Origin: Bacillus sp. BP-3
GTDB taxonomy: Bacteria; Bacillota; Bacilli; Bacillales; Bacillaceae_G
Reading direction: 5' to 3'
Length of the DNA: 64,000 bases
Assembly (NCBI RefSeq): GCF_028401955.1
Contig: NZ_JAQOTJ010000001.1
Span: 467,138-531,137 of the forward strand
A program made the translations under genes and the position numbers. Shown piece after piece: positions 1-9,339 of the stretch; positions within the stretch are counted from its first letter, which is position 1; the number at the start of each line of letters is the position of its first letter. The notes under the pieces were generated by a model, which worked only from the letters and a program-made list of their open reading frames with translations, made no database searches and had not been told where the DNA came from.

Positions 1-471
1 AATATCGCTCCAGATGTACAGCAAAAAGCGGCGATTGCACAAAATGCAGTTGAAGTTGCCCAGGCAATAGGAGTAGAAGTACCGAAAGTAGCTCCAATTG
101 CTGCTGTAGAAGTTGTAAATCCTGCAATGCAAGCAACGATTGATGCAGCTATGTTAACGCAAATGAATCGTCGAGGACAAATTAAAAATTGTATCATTGA
201 CGGACCACTTGCTTTAGATATTGCTGTTTCACAAATTGCAGCGGAGCATAAAGGAATTCAAAGCGATGTAGCTGGTAAAGCAGATATTTTACTCGTCCCA
301 ACAATTGAAGCTGGAAATGTATTATATAAATCGCTTGTATATTTTGCGGATGCAAAAGTAGGAGCGATTATCGCTGGAGCGAAGGCGCCGATTGTGTTAA
401 CATCTCGCGCTGATTCAGCAGAAACAAAAGTGCATTCATTAGCATTAGCAGTTGCGACTGCTTCTAAATAA
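1..471 (+). CDS. ptb: phosphate butyryltransferase, C-terminal part
   Basis: The reading frame is open from base 1, so the gene starts before the window and only about 156 C-terminal residues are seen. The protein fits phosphate acetyl/butyryltransferases, which swap the CoA of butyryl-CoA or branched-chain acyl-CoA for phosphate. Family-like pieces are visible, such as DGPLALDIA and the C-terminal segment with APIVLTSRADS. It is the first visible gene of a ptb-bcd-buk-lpdV-bkdAA-bkdAB-bkdB cluster, and this context supports the butyryl rather than acetyl version. The upstream regulator expected for this cluster (BkdR) lies outside the window. The identification is firm; the N-terminus cannot be judged. 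Confidence 0.93.
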   Translation, partial: NIAPDVQQKAAIAQNAVEVAQAIGVEVPKVAPIAAVEVVNPAMQATIDAAMLTQMNRRGQIKNCIIDGPLALDIAVSQIAAEHKGIQSDVAGKADILLVPTIEAGNVLYKSLVYFADAKVGAIIAGAKAPIVLTSRADSAETKVHSLALAVATASK

Positions 472-575
472 ACTTTCTTGCAATACATGTTTTATTTTCA
501 TTAATGATTAAGGAAATGAATCCGGTATAACGGACTAAAATGGAAAATGGTAAACATATCAAGGGGGAAATTACA

Positions 576-1676
576 ATGACATTAGAAATCTTCAAATACT
601 TAGAAACTTACGATTACGAGCAAGTTGTGTTCTGTCAAGATAAAGAATCAGGATTAAAAGCAATTATTGCAATTCATGACACAACTCTTGGACCAGCTCT
701 TGGCGGAACAAGAATGTGGACATATGATTCTGAAGAAGCTGCAATTGAAGATGCTCTTCGTCTTGCAAAAGGTATGACATATAAAAACGCAGCAGCTGGT
801 TTAAACTTAGGCGGTGCAAAAACAGTTATTATCGGCGATCCACGCAAAGATAAGAGCGAAGCAATGTTCCGCGCATTAGGACGTTACATTCAAGGATTAA
901 ATGGTCGTTACATCACAGCTGAAGATGTTGGTACAACTGTAGATGATATGGACATTATTCATGAAGAAACAGATTTCGTAACAGGTATTTCACCTTCATT
1001 CGGTTCTTCTGGTAACCCATCTCCAGTAACTGCTTACGGCGTATACGTTGGTATGAAAGCAGCTGCAAAAGAAGCGTTTGGTACAGATAGCTTAGAAGGT
1101 AAAGTAATTGCTGTTCAAGGTGTAGGAAATGTGGCTTATCACCTATGCAAACACCTACATGCAGAAGGGGCAAAATTAATTGTTACAGATATTAATAAAG
1201 AAGCTGTACAACGTGCTGTAGAAGAATTTGGTGCAACTGCTGTTGAGCCAAATGAAATTTACGGTGTAGAATGTGACATTTATGCACCATGTGCACTAGG
1301 AGCAACAGTAAACGACGAAACAATTCCACAATTAAAAGCGAAAGTAATTGCTGGTTCTGCAAATAACCAATTAAAAGAAGATCGTCACGGTGATATCGTT
1401 CATGAAATGGGTATCGTGTATGCACCAGATTATGTTATTAACGCGGGCGGCGTAATTAACGTAGCGGACGAGTTATACGGATACAATAGAGAGCGTGCAT
1501 TAAAACGTGTAGAAGCAATTTATGACACAATTGAAAAAGTAATCTCAATTTCAAAACGTGATGGTGTGCCAACATATGTGGCAGCGGATCGTCTTGCTGA
1601 AGAGCGCATCGCAAGCTTAAAAAATACGCGCAGCACATTTTTAAGTAACGGCCATAACATTTTAAGCCGTCGCTAA
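576..1676 (+). CDS. bcd: leucine dehydrogenase
   Basis: This enzyme oxidatively deaminates leucine, valine and isoleucine to their 2-oxo acids with NAD+, the first step of branched-chain amino acid breakdown. The ATG at 576 follows AAGGGGGAAA and gives a 366-residue protein of normal family length; an ATG at 540 in the same frame has no good ribosome site. The catalytic domain shows KGMTYKNA and LGGAKTV, which carry the substrate-binding and catalytic lysines (about K70 and K82). The Rossmann domain starts near residue 180 with VQGVGNVA. It is the second gene of the bkd cluster. A hairpin lies between it and buk. Confidence 0.97.
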   Translation: MTLEIFKYLETYDYEQVVFCQDKESGLKAIIAIHDTTLGPALGGTRMWTYDSEEAAIEDALRLAKGMTYKNAAAGLNLGGAKTVIIGDPRKDKSEAMFRALGRYIQGLNGRYITAEDVGTTVDDMDIIHEETDFVTGISPSFGSSGNPSPVTAYGVYVGMKAAAKEAFGTDSLEGKVIAVQGVGNVAYHLCKHLHAEGAKLIVTDINKEAVQRAVEEFGATAVEPNEIYGVECDIYAPCALGATVNDETIPQLKAKVIAGSANNQLKEDRHGDIVHEMGIVYAPDYVINAGGVINVADELYGYNRERALKRVEAIYDTIEKVISISKRDGVPTYVAADRLAEERIASLKNTRSTFLSNGHNILSRR

Positions 1677-1699
1677 TTCATAGAAAAAATAAATGTGAA

Positions 1700-1736
1700 A
1701 GCAGTAGCAGCTTCATTTAGCAGTTGCTACTGTCTT
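1700..1736 (+). other. intercistronic hairpin between bcd and buk
   Basis: GCAGTAGCA near 1701 pairs with TGCTACTG near 1727. Only a short mixed T-rich stretch follows, so it is a poor terminator. It may instead slow RNA decay or cause partial termination within the operon; this is inference. Confidence 0.4.
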
Positions 1737-1763
1737 TCTAAATAAATGCTGGAGGGAGCAGTC

Positions 1764-2867
1764 TTGTCCGTGAATCGAATTCTTGTCATTAATCCTGGTA
1801 GCACATCTACGAAGATTGGTGTTTTTGATAATGAAAGACCTGTTTTAGAAGAAACAATTCGTCATGACGAAGAACAGATTGGGAAATATAAGCGTATCAT
1901 TGATCAATATGAATTTCGTAAGCAAACTATTTTAGAGGTTCTGCATTCTCATGGCATTAATATTTCTAAATTAAATGCTGTATGTGGTCGCGGCGGACTA
2001 CTTCGTCCGATTGAAGGCGGTACGTATACGGTAAACGAAGCAATGCTAGAAGATTTGAAGAATGGTTATAGTGGTCATCATGCTTCTAATTTAGGTGGAA
2101 TTTTAGCATATGAAATTGCTTCTGGACTTAACATTCCAGCGTTTATTGTCGATCCAGTAGTTGTAGATGAAATGGAAGATATCGCTCGTATAAGTGGGAT
2201 AGCTGGCATGGAGCGAAGAAGTATTTTTCATGCGCTAAACCAAAAAGCAGTAGCTCGTAAAGTTGCAAAAAAACTTGATCGTAAATATGAAGATTTACAT
2301 TTAATCATTGCACATATGGGTGGCGGTATTTCGATTGGTTCTCATAAAGAAGGAAAAGTTATTGATGTAAATAACGGTTTAAATGGAGAAGGACCATTCA
2401 GCCCAGAGCGTGCAGGAACGGTTCCAGTAGGTCAGCTTGTGGAAATGTGTTTCTCTGGTGACTATTACCGTGATGAAATGATGAAAAAAATCGTTGGACA
2501 AGGTGGCTTAGTAAGCTTACTTGGTACAAATGATGCAATTAAAGTAGAGAAAATGGTAGAACAAGGCGATCCTGAAGCAACGCTTGTTTATACAGCAATG
2601 GCATATCAAGTTGCAAAAGAGATTGGTGCGGCAAGTGCAGTTCTTCATGGCAAAGTAGATGCCATTGTTTTAACGGGTGGGCTTGCATATAGTAAAATTC
2701 TTGTTGATGAAATTAAAGAACGTGTTCATTGGATTGCAGATGTTATTGTGCATCCGGGTGAAGATGAATTACAAGCATTAGCAGAAGGTGCACTTCGTGT
2801 ACTTCGTGATGAAGAAACTGCAAAAGAATATGCTGTACGTGAAAAAGAAACAGTAGCTAGGGGTTGA
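1764..2867 (+). CDS. buk: butyrate kinase
   Basis: Butyrate kinase makes ATP and a carboxylic acid from butyryl- or branched acyl-phosphate, completing the ptb-buk route. I place the start at the TTG at 1764 because GGAGGGAG lies 5 to 10 bases before it and the product then begins [17 protein letters not shown] as in this family; the ATG at 1746 lies before that ribosome site. The product is 367 residues. The ASKHA kinase fold is shown by [10 protein letters not shown] near the N-terminus, HMGGGISIG near residue 190 and the late VLTGGLAYS segment. The stop nearly touches lpdV, so the two are surely cotranscribed. Confidence 0.96.
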   Translation: MSVNRILVINPGSTSTKIGVFDNERPVLEETIRHDEEQIGKYKRIIDQYEFRKQTILEVLHSHGINISKLNAVCGRGGLLRPIEGGTYTVNEAMLEDLKNGYSGHHASNLGGILAYEIASGLNIPAFIVDPVVVDEMEDIARISGIAGMERRSIFHALNQKAVARKVAKKLDRKYEDLHLIIAHMGGGISIGSHKEGKVIDVNNGLNGEGPFSPERAGTVPVGQLVEMCFSGDYYRDEMMKKIVGQGGLVSLLGTNDAIKVEKMVEQGDPEATLVYTAMAYQVAKEIGAASAVLHGKVDAIVLTGGLAYSKILVDEIKERVHWIADVIVHPGEDELQALAEGALRVLRDEETAKEYAVREKETVARG

Positions 2868-2872
2868 GTGAT

Positions 2873-4294
2873 ATGGCAAAAGAATACGATTTAGTCATCG
2901 TTGGCGGTGGCACAGGCGGATATGTCGCTGCTATTCGTGCATCACAATTAGGATTAACAACAGCGCTTGTTGAAAAAGAGAACCTAGGTGGTACTTGCTT
3001 ACACAAAGGATGTATTCCTAGTAAAGCATTACTTCGCAGTGCTGAAGTCTTCGCAACTGCAAAAAAAGGTGAAGAATTCGGCGTTGTAACGAGCAATGTA
3101 GAATTAAATTTTGCGAAAGTACAAGAACGTAAAGAAAAAATCGTTAGCCAACTTCATAAAGGTGTTCAGCATTTAATGAAGCAAGGGAAAATCGATGTAT
3201 ACGAAGGAATTGGTCGTATTCTGGGCCCATCTATTTTCTCACCGATGCCAGGTACGATTTCTGTTGAATTAGCAAGCGGAGAAGAGAATGAAATGCTTAT
3301 TCCGAAAAATGTAATCATTGCAACAGGATCACGTCCAAATTCTTTACCAGGACTTGAACTTGATGGTGAATATGTCATGTCATCTGATCACGCCCTAAAA
3401 ATGGAAACGCTTCCTAAATCTATCATTATTGTTGGTGGAGGGGTAATTGGTATTGAGTGGGCATCTATGCTTGCTGATTTCGGCGTGGAAGTAACTGTAC
3501 TTGAATATGCAAAATACGTTCTACCGCTTGAAGATCAAGATGTTTCTAAGGAAATGCAACGCTTGCTTAAGAAAAAAGGCATTAAAGTTGTAACTGGTGC
3601 AAAAGTATTGCCAGAAACATTAGTGAAAGATAACGGTGTAACGATTCAAGCTGAATTGAATGGTGAAAATAAAGAATTTAAAGCTGAAAAAATGCTTGTA
3701 TCTGTTGGAAGACAAGCAAACACACAAAATATCGGCTTAGAAAATACAGATATCGTTGTTGAAAAAGGTTATATTCAAACGAATGAATATTATCAAACGA
3801 AAGAATCGCACATTTATGCGATTGGCGATGTAATTGGTGGCTTGCAGCTTGCTCATGTTGCTTCTCATGAAGGAATTGTAGCGGTTGAACACATTGCTAG
3901 AAAAGAACCAATGCCAATTGATTACTCGATGGTATCTAAATGTGTATATAGCAGCCCGGAAGTTGCTTCTGTCGGTTTAACAGAGCAAGAAGCGAAAGAA
4001 AAAGGTTATAAATTAAAAGTAGGTAAATTCTCATTCCGTGCAATCGGTAAAGCGCTTGTATATGGAGAATCTGATGGTTTTGTGAAACTTGTTGTTGATG
4101 AAGAAACAAATGATATTCTTGGTGTTCATATGATTGGACCGCACGTAACTGATATGATCTCAGAAGCGGGTCTTGCAAGAGTATTAGACGCAACGCCTTG
4201 GGAAGTTGCACATACAATTCATCCACATCCATCATTATCAGAAGCAATTGGTGAAGCTGCGTTAGCAGTTGATGGAAAAGCGTTACACGGGTAA
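2873..4294 (+). CDS. lpdV: dihydrolipoyl dehydrogenase (E3) of the branched-chain 2-oxoacid complex
   Basis: E3 reoxidises the dihydrolipoyl group of E2 with FAD and NAD+. The ATG at 2873 follows AGGGGTTGAG and starts MAKEYDLVIVGGG; a TTG at 2864 in frame is less likely. The product has 473 residues. An FAD-binding GGGTGG motif is at the N-terminus, the redox disulfide is C42/C47 in GGTCLHKGC, a NAD-binding GGGVIGIEW lies mid-protein, and the C-terminal HPHPSLSEA region carries the catalytic His-Glu pair. Being inside the bkd operon marks it as the copy dedicated to the branched-chain complex. Confidence 0.96.
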   Translation: MAKEYDLVIVGGGTGGYVAAIRASQLGLTTALVEKENLGGTCLHKGCIPSKALLRSAEVFATAKKGEEFGVVTSNVELNFAKVQERKEKIVSQLHKGVQHLMKQGKIDVYEGIGRILGPSIFSPMPGTISVELASGEENEMLIPKNVIIATGSRPNSLPGLELDGEYVMSSDHALKMETLPKSIIIVGGGVIGIEWASMLADFGVEVTVLEYAKYVLPLEDQDVSKEMQRLLKKKGIKVVTGAKVLPETLVKDNGVTIQAELNGENKEFKAEKMLVSVGRQANTQNIGLENTDIVVEKGYIQTNEYYQTKESHIYAIGDVIGGLQLAHVASHEGIVAVEHIARKEPMPIDYSMVSKCVYSSPEVASVGLTEQEAKEKGYKLKVGKFSFRAIGKALVYGESDGFVKLVVDEETNDILGVHMIGPHVTDMISEAGLARVLDATPWEVAHTIHPHPSLSEAIGEAALAVDGKALHG

Positions 4295-4323
4295 AAGTGA
4301 ACCATTAAGAATGGATAGTATAT

Positions 4324-4346
4324 CGCTCTTGCTTTATAATAGAGCG
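4324..4346 (+). other. hairpin between lpdV and bkdAA
   Basis: CGCTCT (4324-4329) pairs with AGAGCG (4341-4346). No T-run follows, so it is not a classical terminator. The loop holds TATAAT, so an internal promoter is a second possibility. Either reading is tentative. Confidence 0.3.
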
Positions 4347-4375
4347 GGGTAAAAAGGATTTAGGAGGGTGTTAAA

Positions 4376-5377
4376 ATGGCTGAAGTAAAAGCAAAACGCC
4401 ATGAAGAGCTTGGGTTAAGCGATGAGCAAGTATTAGAAATGTATCGCACGATGTTACTCGCACGTAAAATTGACGAGCGTATGTGGTTATTAAACCGTGC
4501 AGGGAAAATCCCGTTTGTAATTTCTTGTCAAGGGCAAGAAGCTGCACAGGTAGGAGCAGCGTTTGCACTTGATCGTGAAAAAGACTACGCTCTGCCTTAT
4601 TATCGTGATATGGGTGTCGTGTTAGCATTTGGTATGACAGCAAGAGAGCTTATGTTATCCGGATTTGCAAAAGCAGAAGATCCAAACTCTGGCGGACGTC
4701 AAATGCCTGGACACTTTGGACAAAAGAAAAATCGCATCGTAACAGGTTCGTCACCAGTTACAACGCAAGTACCACATGCAGTAGGTATTGCGTTAGCAGG
4801 AAAGATGGAAGGGAAAGATTTAGTAACATTTGTTACATTTGGTGAAGGTTCTTCCAACCAAGGTGATTTCCATGAAGGTGCAAACTTTGCTGGGGTACAC
4901 AAATTACCTGTTATTTTCATGTGTGAAAATAATAAATATGCAATCTCGATCCCTGTTGAAAAACAATTAGCATGTAAAAATGTATCTGACCGTGCAATCG
5001 GTTATGGTATGCCAGGATATACAGTAGACGGAAATGACCCGCTTGAAGTATATAAAGCTGTAAAAGAGGCAGCTGATCGCGGACGCCGTGGTGAAGGTCC
5101 AACATTAATTGAAACTGTATCTTATCGTTTAACAGCACACTCTAGTGATGACGATGATCGTGTTTACCGTGACCGAGAAGAAGTAGAAGAAGCAAAGAAA
5201 AAAGATCCAATCTATACATTTGCAAATTATTTAAAAGAAGTAGGCATTTTATCAGAGGAATCTGAAAAACAAATGTTAGATGATATAATGCATATCGTAA
5301 ATGAAGCAACAGAATATGCAGAAAATGCTCCGTATGCAGATGCAGAGTCTGCATTAAAGCATGTATACGCGGAATAA
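4376..5377 (+). CDS. bkdAA: branched-chain 2-oxoacid dehydrogenase E1 alpha subunit
   Basis: This is the thiamine-diphosphate subunit that, with BkdAB, decarboxylates branched 2-oxo acids and passes the acyl group to E2. TAGGAGGGTG precedes the ATG. The 333-residue protein has the thiamine-diphosphate motif running from GEGSS (about 156) to ENNKYA (about 184-189), and the loop YRLTAHSSDDD near 240. The length is typical. It stands 80 bases after lpdV and just before bkdAB. Confidence 0.96.
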   Translation: MAEVKAKRHEELGLSDEQVLEMYRTMLLARKIDERMWLLNRAGKIPFVISCQGQEAAQVGAAFALDREKDYALPYYRDMGVVLAFGMTARELMLSGFAKAEDPNSGGRQMPGHFGQKKNRIVTGSSPVTTQVPHAVGIALAGKMEGKDLVTFVTFGEGSSNQGDFHEGANFAGVHKLPVIFMCENNKYAISIPVEKQLACKNVSDRAIGYGMPGYTVDGNDPLEVYKAVKEAADRGRRGEGPTLIETVSYRLTAHSSDDDDRVYRDREEVEEAKKKDPIYTFANYLKEVGILSEESEKQMLDDIMHIVNEATEYAENAPYADAESALKHVYAE

Positions 5378-5390
5378 GGGGGAACGTTTC

Positions 5391-6374
5391 ATGGCTGTAA
5401 TGTCTTATATTGACGCGATTACATTAGCAATGCGCGAAGAAATGGAACGCGATGAGAAAGTATTTGTATTAGGAGAAGACGTTGGTAAAAAAGGCGGCGT
5501 ATTTAAAGCGACAAACGGATTGTATGATCAATTTGGTGAGATGCGCGCACTTGATACACCACTTGCAGAATCTGCAATTGCTGGGGTAGCAATTGGTGCA
5601 GCGATGTATGGAATGCGCCCAATTGCAGAAATGCAATTTGCTGATTTCATTATGCCAGCGGTGAACCAAATTGTTTCCGAAGCAGCAAAAATTCGTTATC
5701 GCTCTAACAATGATTGGACTTGTCCGGTAACAATCCGTGCACCATTTGGCGGCGGTGTTCATGGTGCATTGTATCATTCTCAGTCTGTAGAAGCGCTTTT
5801 TGCGAACCAACCTGGTTTAAAAATTGTAATTCCTTCTACACCATATGATGCAAAAGGTTTATTAAAAGCAGCAATTCGTGATGAAGATCCAGTATTGTTC
5901 TTTGAACATAAACGTGCATATCGCTTAATTAAAGGTGAAGTGCCGGAAGATGATTATGTATTACCAATTGGAAAAGCAGACGTAAAACGTGAAGGTGACG
6001 ACATTACTGTTATCACATACGGATTATGTGTACACTTTGCTCTTCAAGCTGCTGAAAAATTAGCACAAGATGGCATCTCTGCTCACGTTCTTGATTTACG
6101 TACTGTATATCCGTTAGATAAGGAAGCAATTATTGAAGCAGCTTCAAAAACAGGTAAAGTTCTTCTTGTAACGGAAGATAATAAAGAAGGAAGCATTATG
6201 AGTGAAGTAGCGGCAATTATCGCAGAAAATTGCTTATTTGATCTTGATGCACCAATTGCTCGTCTTGCAGGTCCAGACGTTCCAGCAATGCCATATGCAC
6301 CAACAATGGAGAAATTCTTTATGGTGAATCCAGATAAAGTGGAAAAAGCAATGCGTGAACTTGCGGAATTTTAA
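5391..6374 (+). CDS. bkdAB: branched-chain 2-oxoacid dehydrogenase E1 beta subunit
   Basis: This is the partner of BkdAA in the E1 heterotetramer. The ATG at 5391 follows AAGGGGGAACG and gives MAVMSYIDAITLAM, a standard N-terminus, with 327 residues; a longer reading from 5361 overlaps bkdAA and lacks a ribosome site. Transketolase-like pyrimidine-binding segments are clear (VFVLGEDVG, PLAESAIAG, IRAPFGGGVHG), as is the C-terminal domain with LDLRTVYPLD. It is separated from bkdB by only 15 bases. Confidence 0.96.
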   Translation: MAVMSYIDAITLAMREEMERDEKVFVLGEDVGKKGGVFKATNGLYDQFGEMRALDTPLAESAIAGVAIGAAMYGMRPIAEMQFADFIMPAVNQIVSEAAKIRYRSNNDWTCPVTIRAPFGGGVHGALYHSQSVEALFANQPGLKIVIPSTPYDAKGLLKAAIRDEDPVLFFEHKRAYRLIKGEVPEDDYVLPIGKADVKREGDDITVITYGLCVHFALQAAEKLAQDGISAHVLDLRTVYPLDKEAIIEAASKTGKVLLVTEDNKEGSIMSEVAAIIAENCLFDLDAPIARLAGPDVPAMPYAPTMEKFFMVNPDKVEKAMRELAEF

Positions 6375-6389
6375 TCGGGGGGACTATAC

Positions 6390-7703
6390 ATGGCTGTAGA
6401 AAAAATTACAATGCCTCAGCTTGGGGAGAGTGTAACAGAGGGTACAATTAGTAAATGGCTTGTTTCTGTTGGTGATCACGTAAATAAATATGATCCGCTT
6501 GCAGAAGTAATGACAGATAAAGTAAACGCAGAAGTACCTTCCTCTTTCAGCGGGGTTGTTACAGAATTAATCGCTGGCGAAGGTGATACACTAGCTGTCG
6601 GTGAAGTGATTTGTATGATTCAAGTTGAAGGGGCAAATGAAGTAGCTGCAACAGCTGTAGAAGAGAAAACGAAAGAGGCGCCAAAAGCAGAGGTAGTTGC
6701 ACCGCTATCCGTACCGAAAGCAAAGCAACCAACTGATGGTAAACCACGTTTTTCACCAGCTGTATTAAAGCTTGCAGGTGAACATAATATTGACCTAGAT
6801 GCAGTAGTAGGTACAGGAGCAAATGGTCGTATTACGCGTAAAGATATTTTAACATTAGTTGAATCTGGCAATATTCCACAAGCAGGTGCGAAGAAAGAAG
6901 CTGCACCAATTACACAAGAAGCACCAAAAGCAGCAGCTACACCAGCACCAGCAGCACCAAAAGTAGAAGCGGTAAAACCGGTATCTGTACCAACAATGCC
7001 AGGAGATATTGAAATCCCAGTGACTGGTGTTCGTAAAGCAATTGCTGCAAACATGCTGCGCAGTAAGCATGAAGCACCACACGCGTGGATGATGATTGAA
7101 GTGGATGTAACAGATCTTGTTTCATACCGTAATTCAATTAAAGGTGAATTTAAAAAGCGTGAAGGCTTTAATTTAACATTCTTCGCATTCTTCGTAAAAG
7201 CTGTTGCACAGGCTTTAAAAGAATACCCACAAATTAATTCTATGTGGGCTGGCGATAAAATTGTTCAGAAGAAAGATATTAACCTTTCTATCGCCGTTGC
7301 AACTGACGATGAATTATTCGTTCCAGTTATTAAGCATGCTGATGAGAAAACAATTAAAGGTATCGCTCGTGAAATTACTGAACTTGCAACAAAAGTACGT
7401 ACGAAATCATTAAAAGCTGACGAAATGCAAGGTGGAACATTTACGATTAATAACACAGGGTCATTTGGTTCTGTTCAATCTATGGGTATTATTAACTATC
7501 CACAAGCAGCAATTTTACAAGTAGAATCTATCGTGAAACGTCCAGTAATTATGGATAACGGTATGTTCGGTGCACGTGATATGGTTAACTTATGCCTATC
7601 TCTTGACCACCGCGTATTAGACGGATTCATTTGCGGTAAGTTCTTAGGACGCGTAAAAGAAATTCTTGAAAATACATCTGCAGATAATACTTCTGTATAT
7701 TAA
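6390..7703 (+). CDS. bkdB: lipoamide acyltransferase (E2) of the branched-chain complex
   Basis: E2 is the core of the complex and moves the acyl group from lipoamide to CoA. The 437 residues divide into a lipoyl domain (1-80) with lipoylated K44 in MTDKVNAE, an acidic and Ala/Pro-rich linker, an E3/E1-binding domain near 117-153 (FSPAVLKLA to GRITRKDIL), a second Ala/Pro linker, and the acyltransferase domain from about 205. The catalytic motif DHRVLDG is near residue 408. GGGGGAC precedes the ATG. It is the last gene of the operon and is followed by a strong terminator. Confidence 0.96.
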   Translation: MAVEKITMPQLGESVTEGTISKWLVSVGDHVNKYDPLAEVMTDKVNAEVPSSFSGVVTELIAGEGDTLAVGEVICMIQVEGANEVAATAVEEKTKEAPKAEVVAPLSVPKAKQPTDGKPRFSPAVLKLAGEHNIDLDAVVGTGANGRITRKDILTLVESGNIPQAGAKKEAAPITQEAPKAAATPAPAAPKVEAVKPVSVPTMPGDIEIPVTGVRKAIAANMLRSKHEAPHAWMMIEVDVTDLVSYRNSIKGEFKKREGFNLTFFAFFVKAVAQALKEYPQINSMWAGDKIVQKKDINLSIAVATDDELFVPVIKHADEKTIKGIAREITELATKVRTKSLKADEMQGGTFTINNTGSFGSVQSMGIINYPQAAILQVESIVKRPVIMDNGMFGARDMVNLCLSLDHRVLDGFICGKFLGRVKEILENTSADNTSVY

Positions 7704-7709
7704 TGATAA

Positions 7710-7741
7710 AAAAGCTCGCCAATTGGCGGGCTTTTTTTTGT
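7710..7741 (+). terminator. terminator of the bkd operon
   Basis: AGCTCGCC and GGCGGGCT pair around an AATT loop, followed by eight T. Confidence 0.92.
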
Positions 7742-7813
7742 GTATATAAATTCACTTTAATTTTGGGTCATATAAGTTACTGCATGCAGAATACAACATA
7801 CCCTGCACTCGCC

Positions 7814-7838
7814 CATCTAAAAAAGAGGTTTTTAGATG
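7814..7838. repeat. perfect inverted repeat in an intergenic gap
   Basis: CATCTAAAAA and TTTTTAGATG form a 10-bp stem around AGAGG. It lies about 140 bases before the DUF421 gene. A terminator on either strand or an operator are possible; nothing else in this roughly 200-base gap is recognised. Confidence 0.4.
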
Positions 7839-7956
7839 TCATTTTCCTCCTTTTTATATACTGAGTTACAGTTGAAACTTTATAATGTTTTTTACATAGA
7901 CAATATAATTAAACACAAACTAAAAGGAGGAATTTAATTAAGGGGTGCCATCTATT

Positions 7957-8661
7957 ATGTATATGCACATATTTGAAGGCGCAAAGCATCTTTCGAGTTT
8001 CGAGTGGGTGCTCCGTGCTATAGTGGCATATATGTTTTTAATTATTGTGGCAAAAGCGATGGGACAACGCTCTATTGCCCAGCTTCGTTTTTTAGATCTT
8101 ATTCTCGTGCTATTATTAGAGGGAAATCTAACGAATGCATTGTCTGATGAAAAAGTAGGTCTTTTGGGTTCTATGATTACATCGTTTATTCTCGTCATAC
8201 TTCATATAGTAAGTTCTATTTTGACATTAAAGTGGGATCGGTGGAGACGGTTTTTAGAGCCTGCACCAATTATTCTTATACATAATGGTTCCGTTCAGTT
8301 TAATAATTTAAAGAAAGCGCGGATTACAGTCGAGTATTTATTTTCCGAGCTAAGATTGCAAGGTATTACAGATATTCAAACAGTAAAACTAGCTTTATGG
8401 GAAGCAAGTGGGGTTGTTTCTGTATTTCAATATGCGGCACATGAAACAGTGTCTCGAAAAGATATGAAAATATACGTAGAACAATCACCTATTACATTTA
8501 TCTTAATAAAGAATGGGAATATTCAAAAGGATGTTCTCGCTTTAATAGAAAAAACAGAGGAGTGGGTAAACGACGAGTTAAAGCAGAAAGTGCCGATTCA
8601 ATCGATTCAATTAGCAACGATAGATGAAAAGGGACAAATAAATATTTTGCTTAAAAAGTAA
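7957..8661 (+). CDS. DUF421 family membrane protein
   Basis: The N-terminal 90 residues hold about three hydrophobic segments. A soluble part follows with the features of the DUF421 (YetF/YrbG-like) family, including PAPIILIHNG, ITVEYLFSELRLQG and LALWEASGVVSVF. Members are inner-membrane proteins of poorly known function in Bacillus. The start is unsure: ATG 7957 with AGGGGTG nine bases before it, or GTG 7945 with AAGGAGG 14 bases before it. The gene stands alone between the bkd terminator and a Nudix gene. Confidence 0.85.
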   Translation: MYMHIFEGAKHLSSFEWVLRAIVAYMFLIIVAKAMGQRSIAQLRFLDLILVLLLEGNLTNALSDEKVGLLGSMITSFILVILHIVSSILTLKWDRWRRFLEPAPIILIHNGSVQFNNLKKARITVEYLFSELRLQGITDIQTVKLALWEASGVVSVFQYAAHETVSRKDMKIYVEQSPITFILIKNGNIQKDVLALIEKTEEWVNDELKQKVPIQSIQLATIDEKGQINILLKK

Positions 8662-8737
8662 AAAAATGATCATTTTTCCATTTTATACATATGATACAAT
8701 GGTGTGGACAAGGAAATAAAAAGAAAGGTTTGTTGAA

Positions 8738-9199
8738 ATGGGATATGTGGAGGAATTACGGAAAGTAGTTGGTCATCGCCCGTTAATTTTAGTCGGTTCA
8801 GTTGTTCTTGTATTGAATAAAGATGGGGAAGTGTTATTACAACAAAGACAAGAACCGCATGGAAAATGGGGCCTTCCTGGTGGATTAATGGAGCTGCGGG
8901 AGTCACCAGAAGAAACTGCATACCGTGAAGTATATGAAGAGACAGGCGTTCATGTGAAGAATTTGCAGCTTATTAATGTGTTCTCAGGTGCAAACCATTT
9001 TGTGAAACTAGAAAACGGTGACGAGTTTCAAGCAGTAACGACTGCCTATTATACGCATGATTATGAAGGAGAACCTACTGTAAACAAAGAGGAAGCAATA
9101 CAATTAAAGTTTTTTTCGATTACAGAATTACCAGAGTATATTGTAGGATCGCATAAAAGAATGGTTGAAGTATATACAGAAATGATACAGAATAAGTAA
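8738..9199 (+). CDS. Nudix hydrolase
   Basis: Nudix enzymes hydrolyse nucleoside diphosphates linked to another group. The full Nudix box is present at about residues 49-71, from GLMELRE to REVYEETGV, so the metal-binding glutamates are intact. The protein is 153 residues, with AAAGAAAGG before the ATG. The substrate cannot be told from sequence. A likely -10 element (GATACAAT) lies just upstream in the gap after the DUF421 gene, so it probably has its own promoter. Confidence 0.92.
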   Translation: MGYVEELRKVVGHRPLILVGSVVLVLNKDGEVLLQQRQEPHGKWGLPGGLMELRESPEETAYREVYEETGVHVKNLQLINVFSGANHFVKLENGDEFQAVTTAYYTHDYEGEPTVNKEEAIQLKFFSITELPEYIVGSHKRMVEVYTEMIQNK

Positions 9200-9217
9200 A
9201 AAATGTAATATAATAGT

Positions 9218-9335
9218 GATGGAGATGCAAAAATACAGTTCCGGTTGGTAGTCCGGACGCATAATTTTTTTTATGTCAATAACCTTCCCCTCCGGGATGT
9301 CCAGCATTTCTGAATATGCTTGTAAAGGAGGGACT
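9218..9335 (+). ncRNA. yjdF-motif riboswitch (azaaromatic-sensing type)
   Basis: The leader between a TATAAT box at 9209-9214 and the yjdF start is GC-richer than its surroundings and structured: TCCGG TTGGTAGT CCGGA makes a hairpin near 9241-9258, followed by CCTTCCCCTCCGGGATGTCC and the segment ending at AAAGGAGGG. The position directly before a yjdF gene and the pyrimidine tract able to pair with the ribosome site match the published yjdF RNA motif, reported to bind azaaromatic compounds. The class was assigned from context and remembered consensus, not by a covariance search. Confidence 0.82.
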
Positions 9336-9339
9336 GTCA

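Noticed and set aside
6620-7054. A 144-residue minus-strand open frame
   Set aside because: It is antisense to the Ala/Pro-rich linkers of bkdB; the low-complexity codons keep the opposite frame open, and no ribosome site is present.
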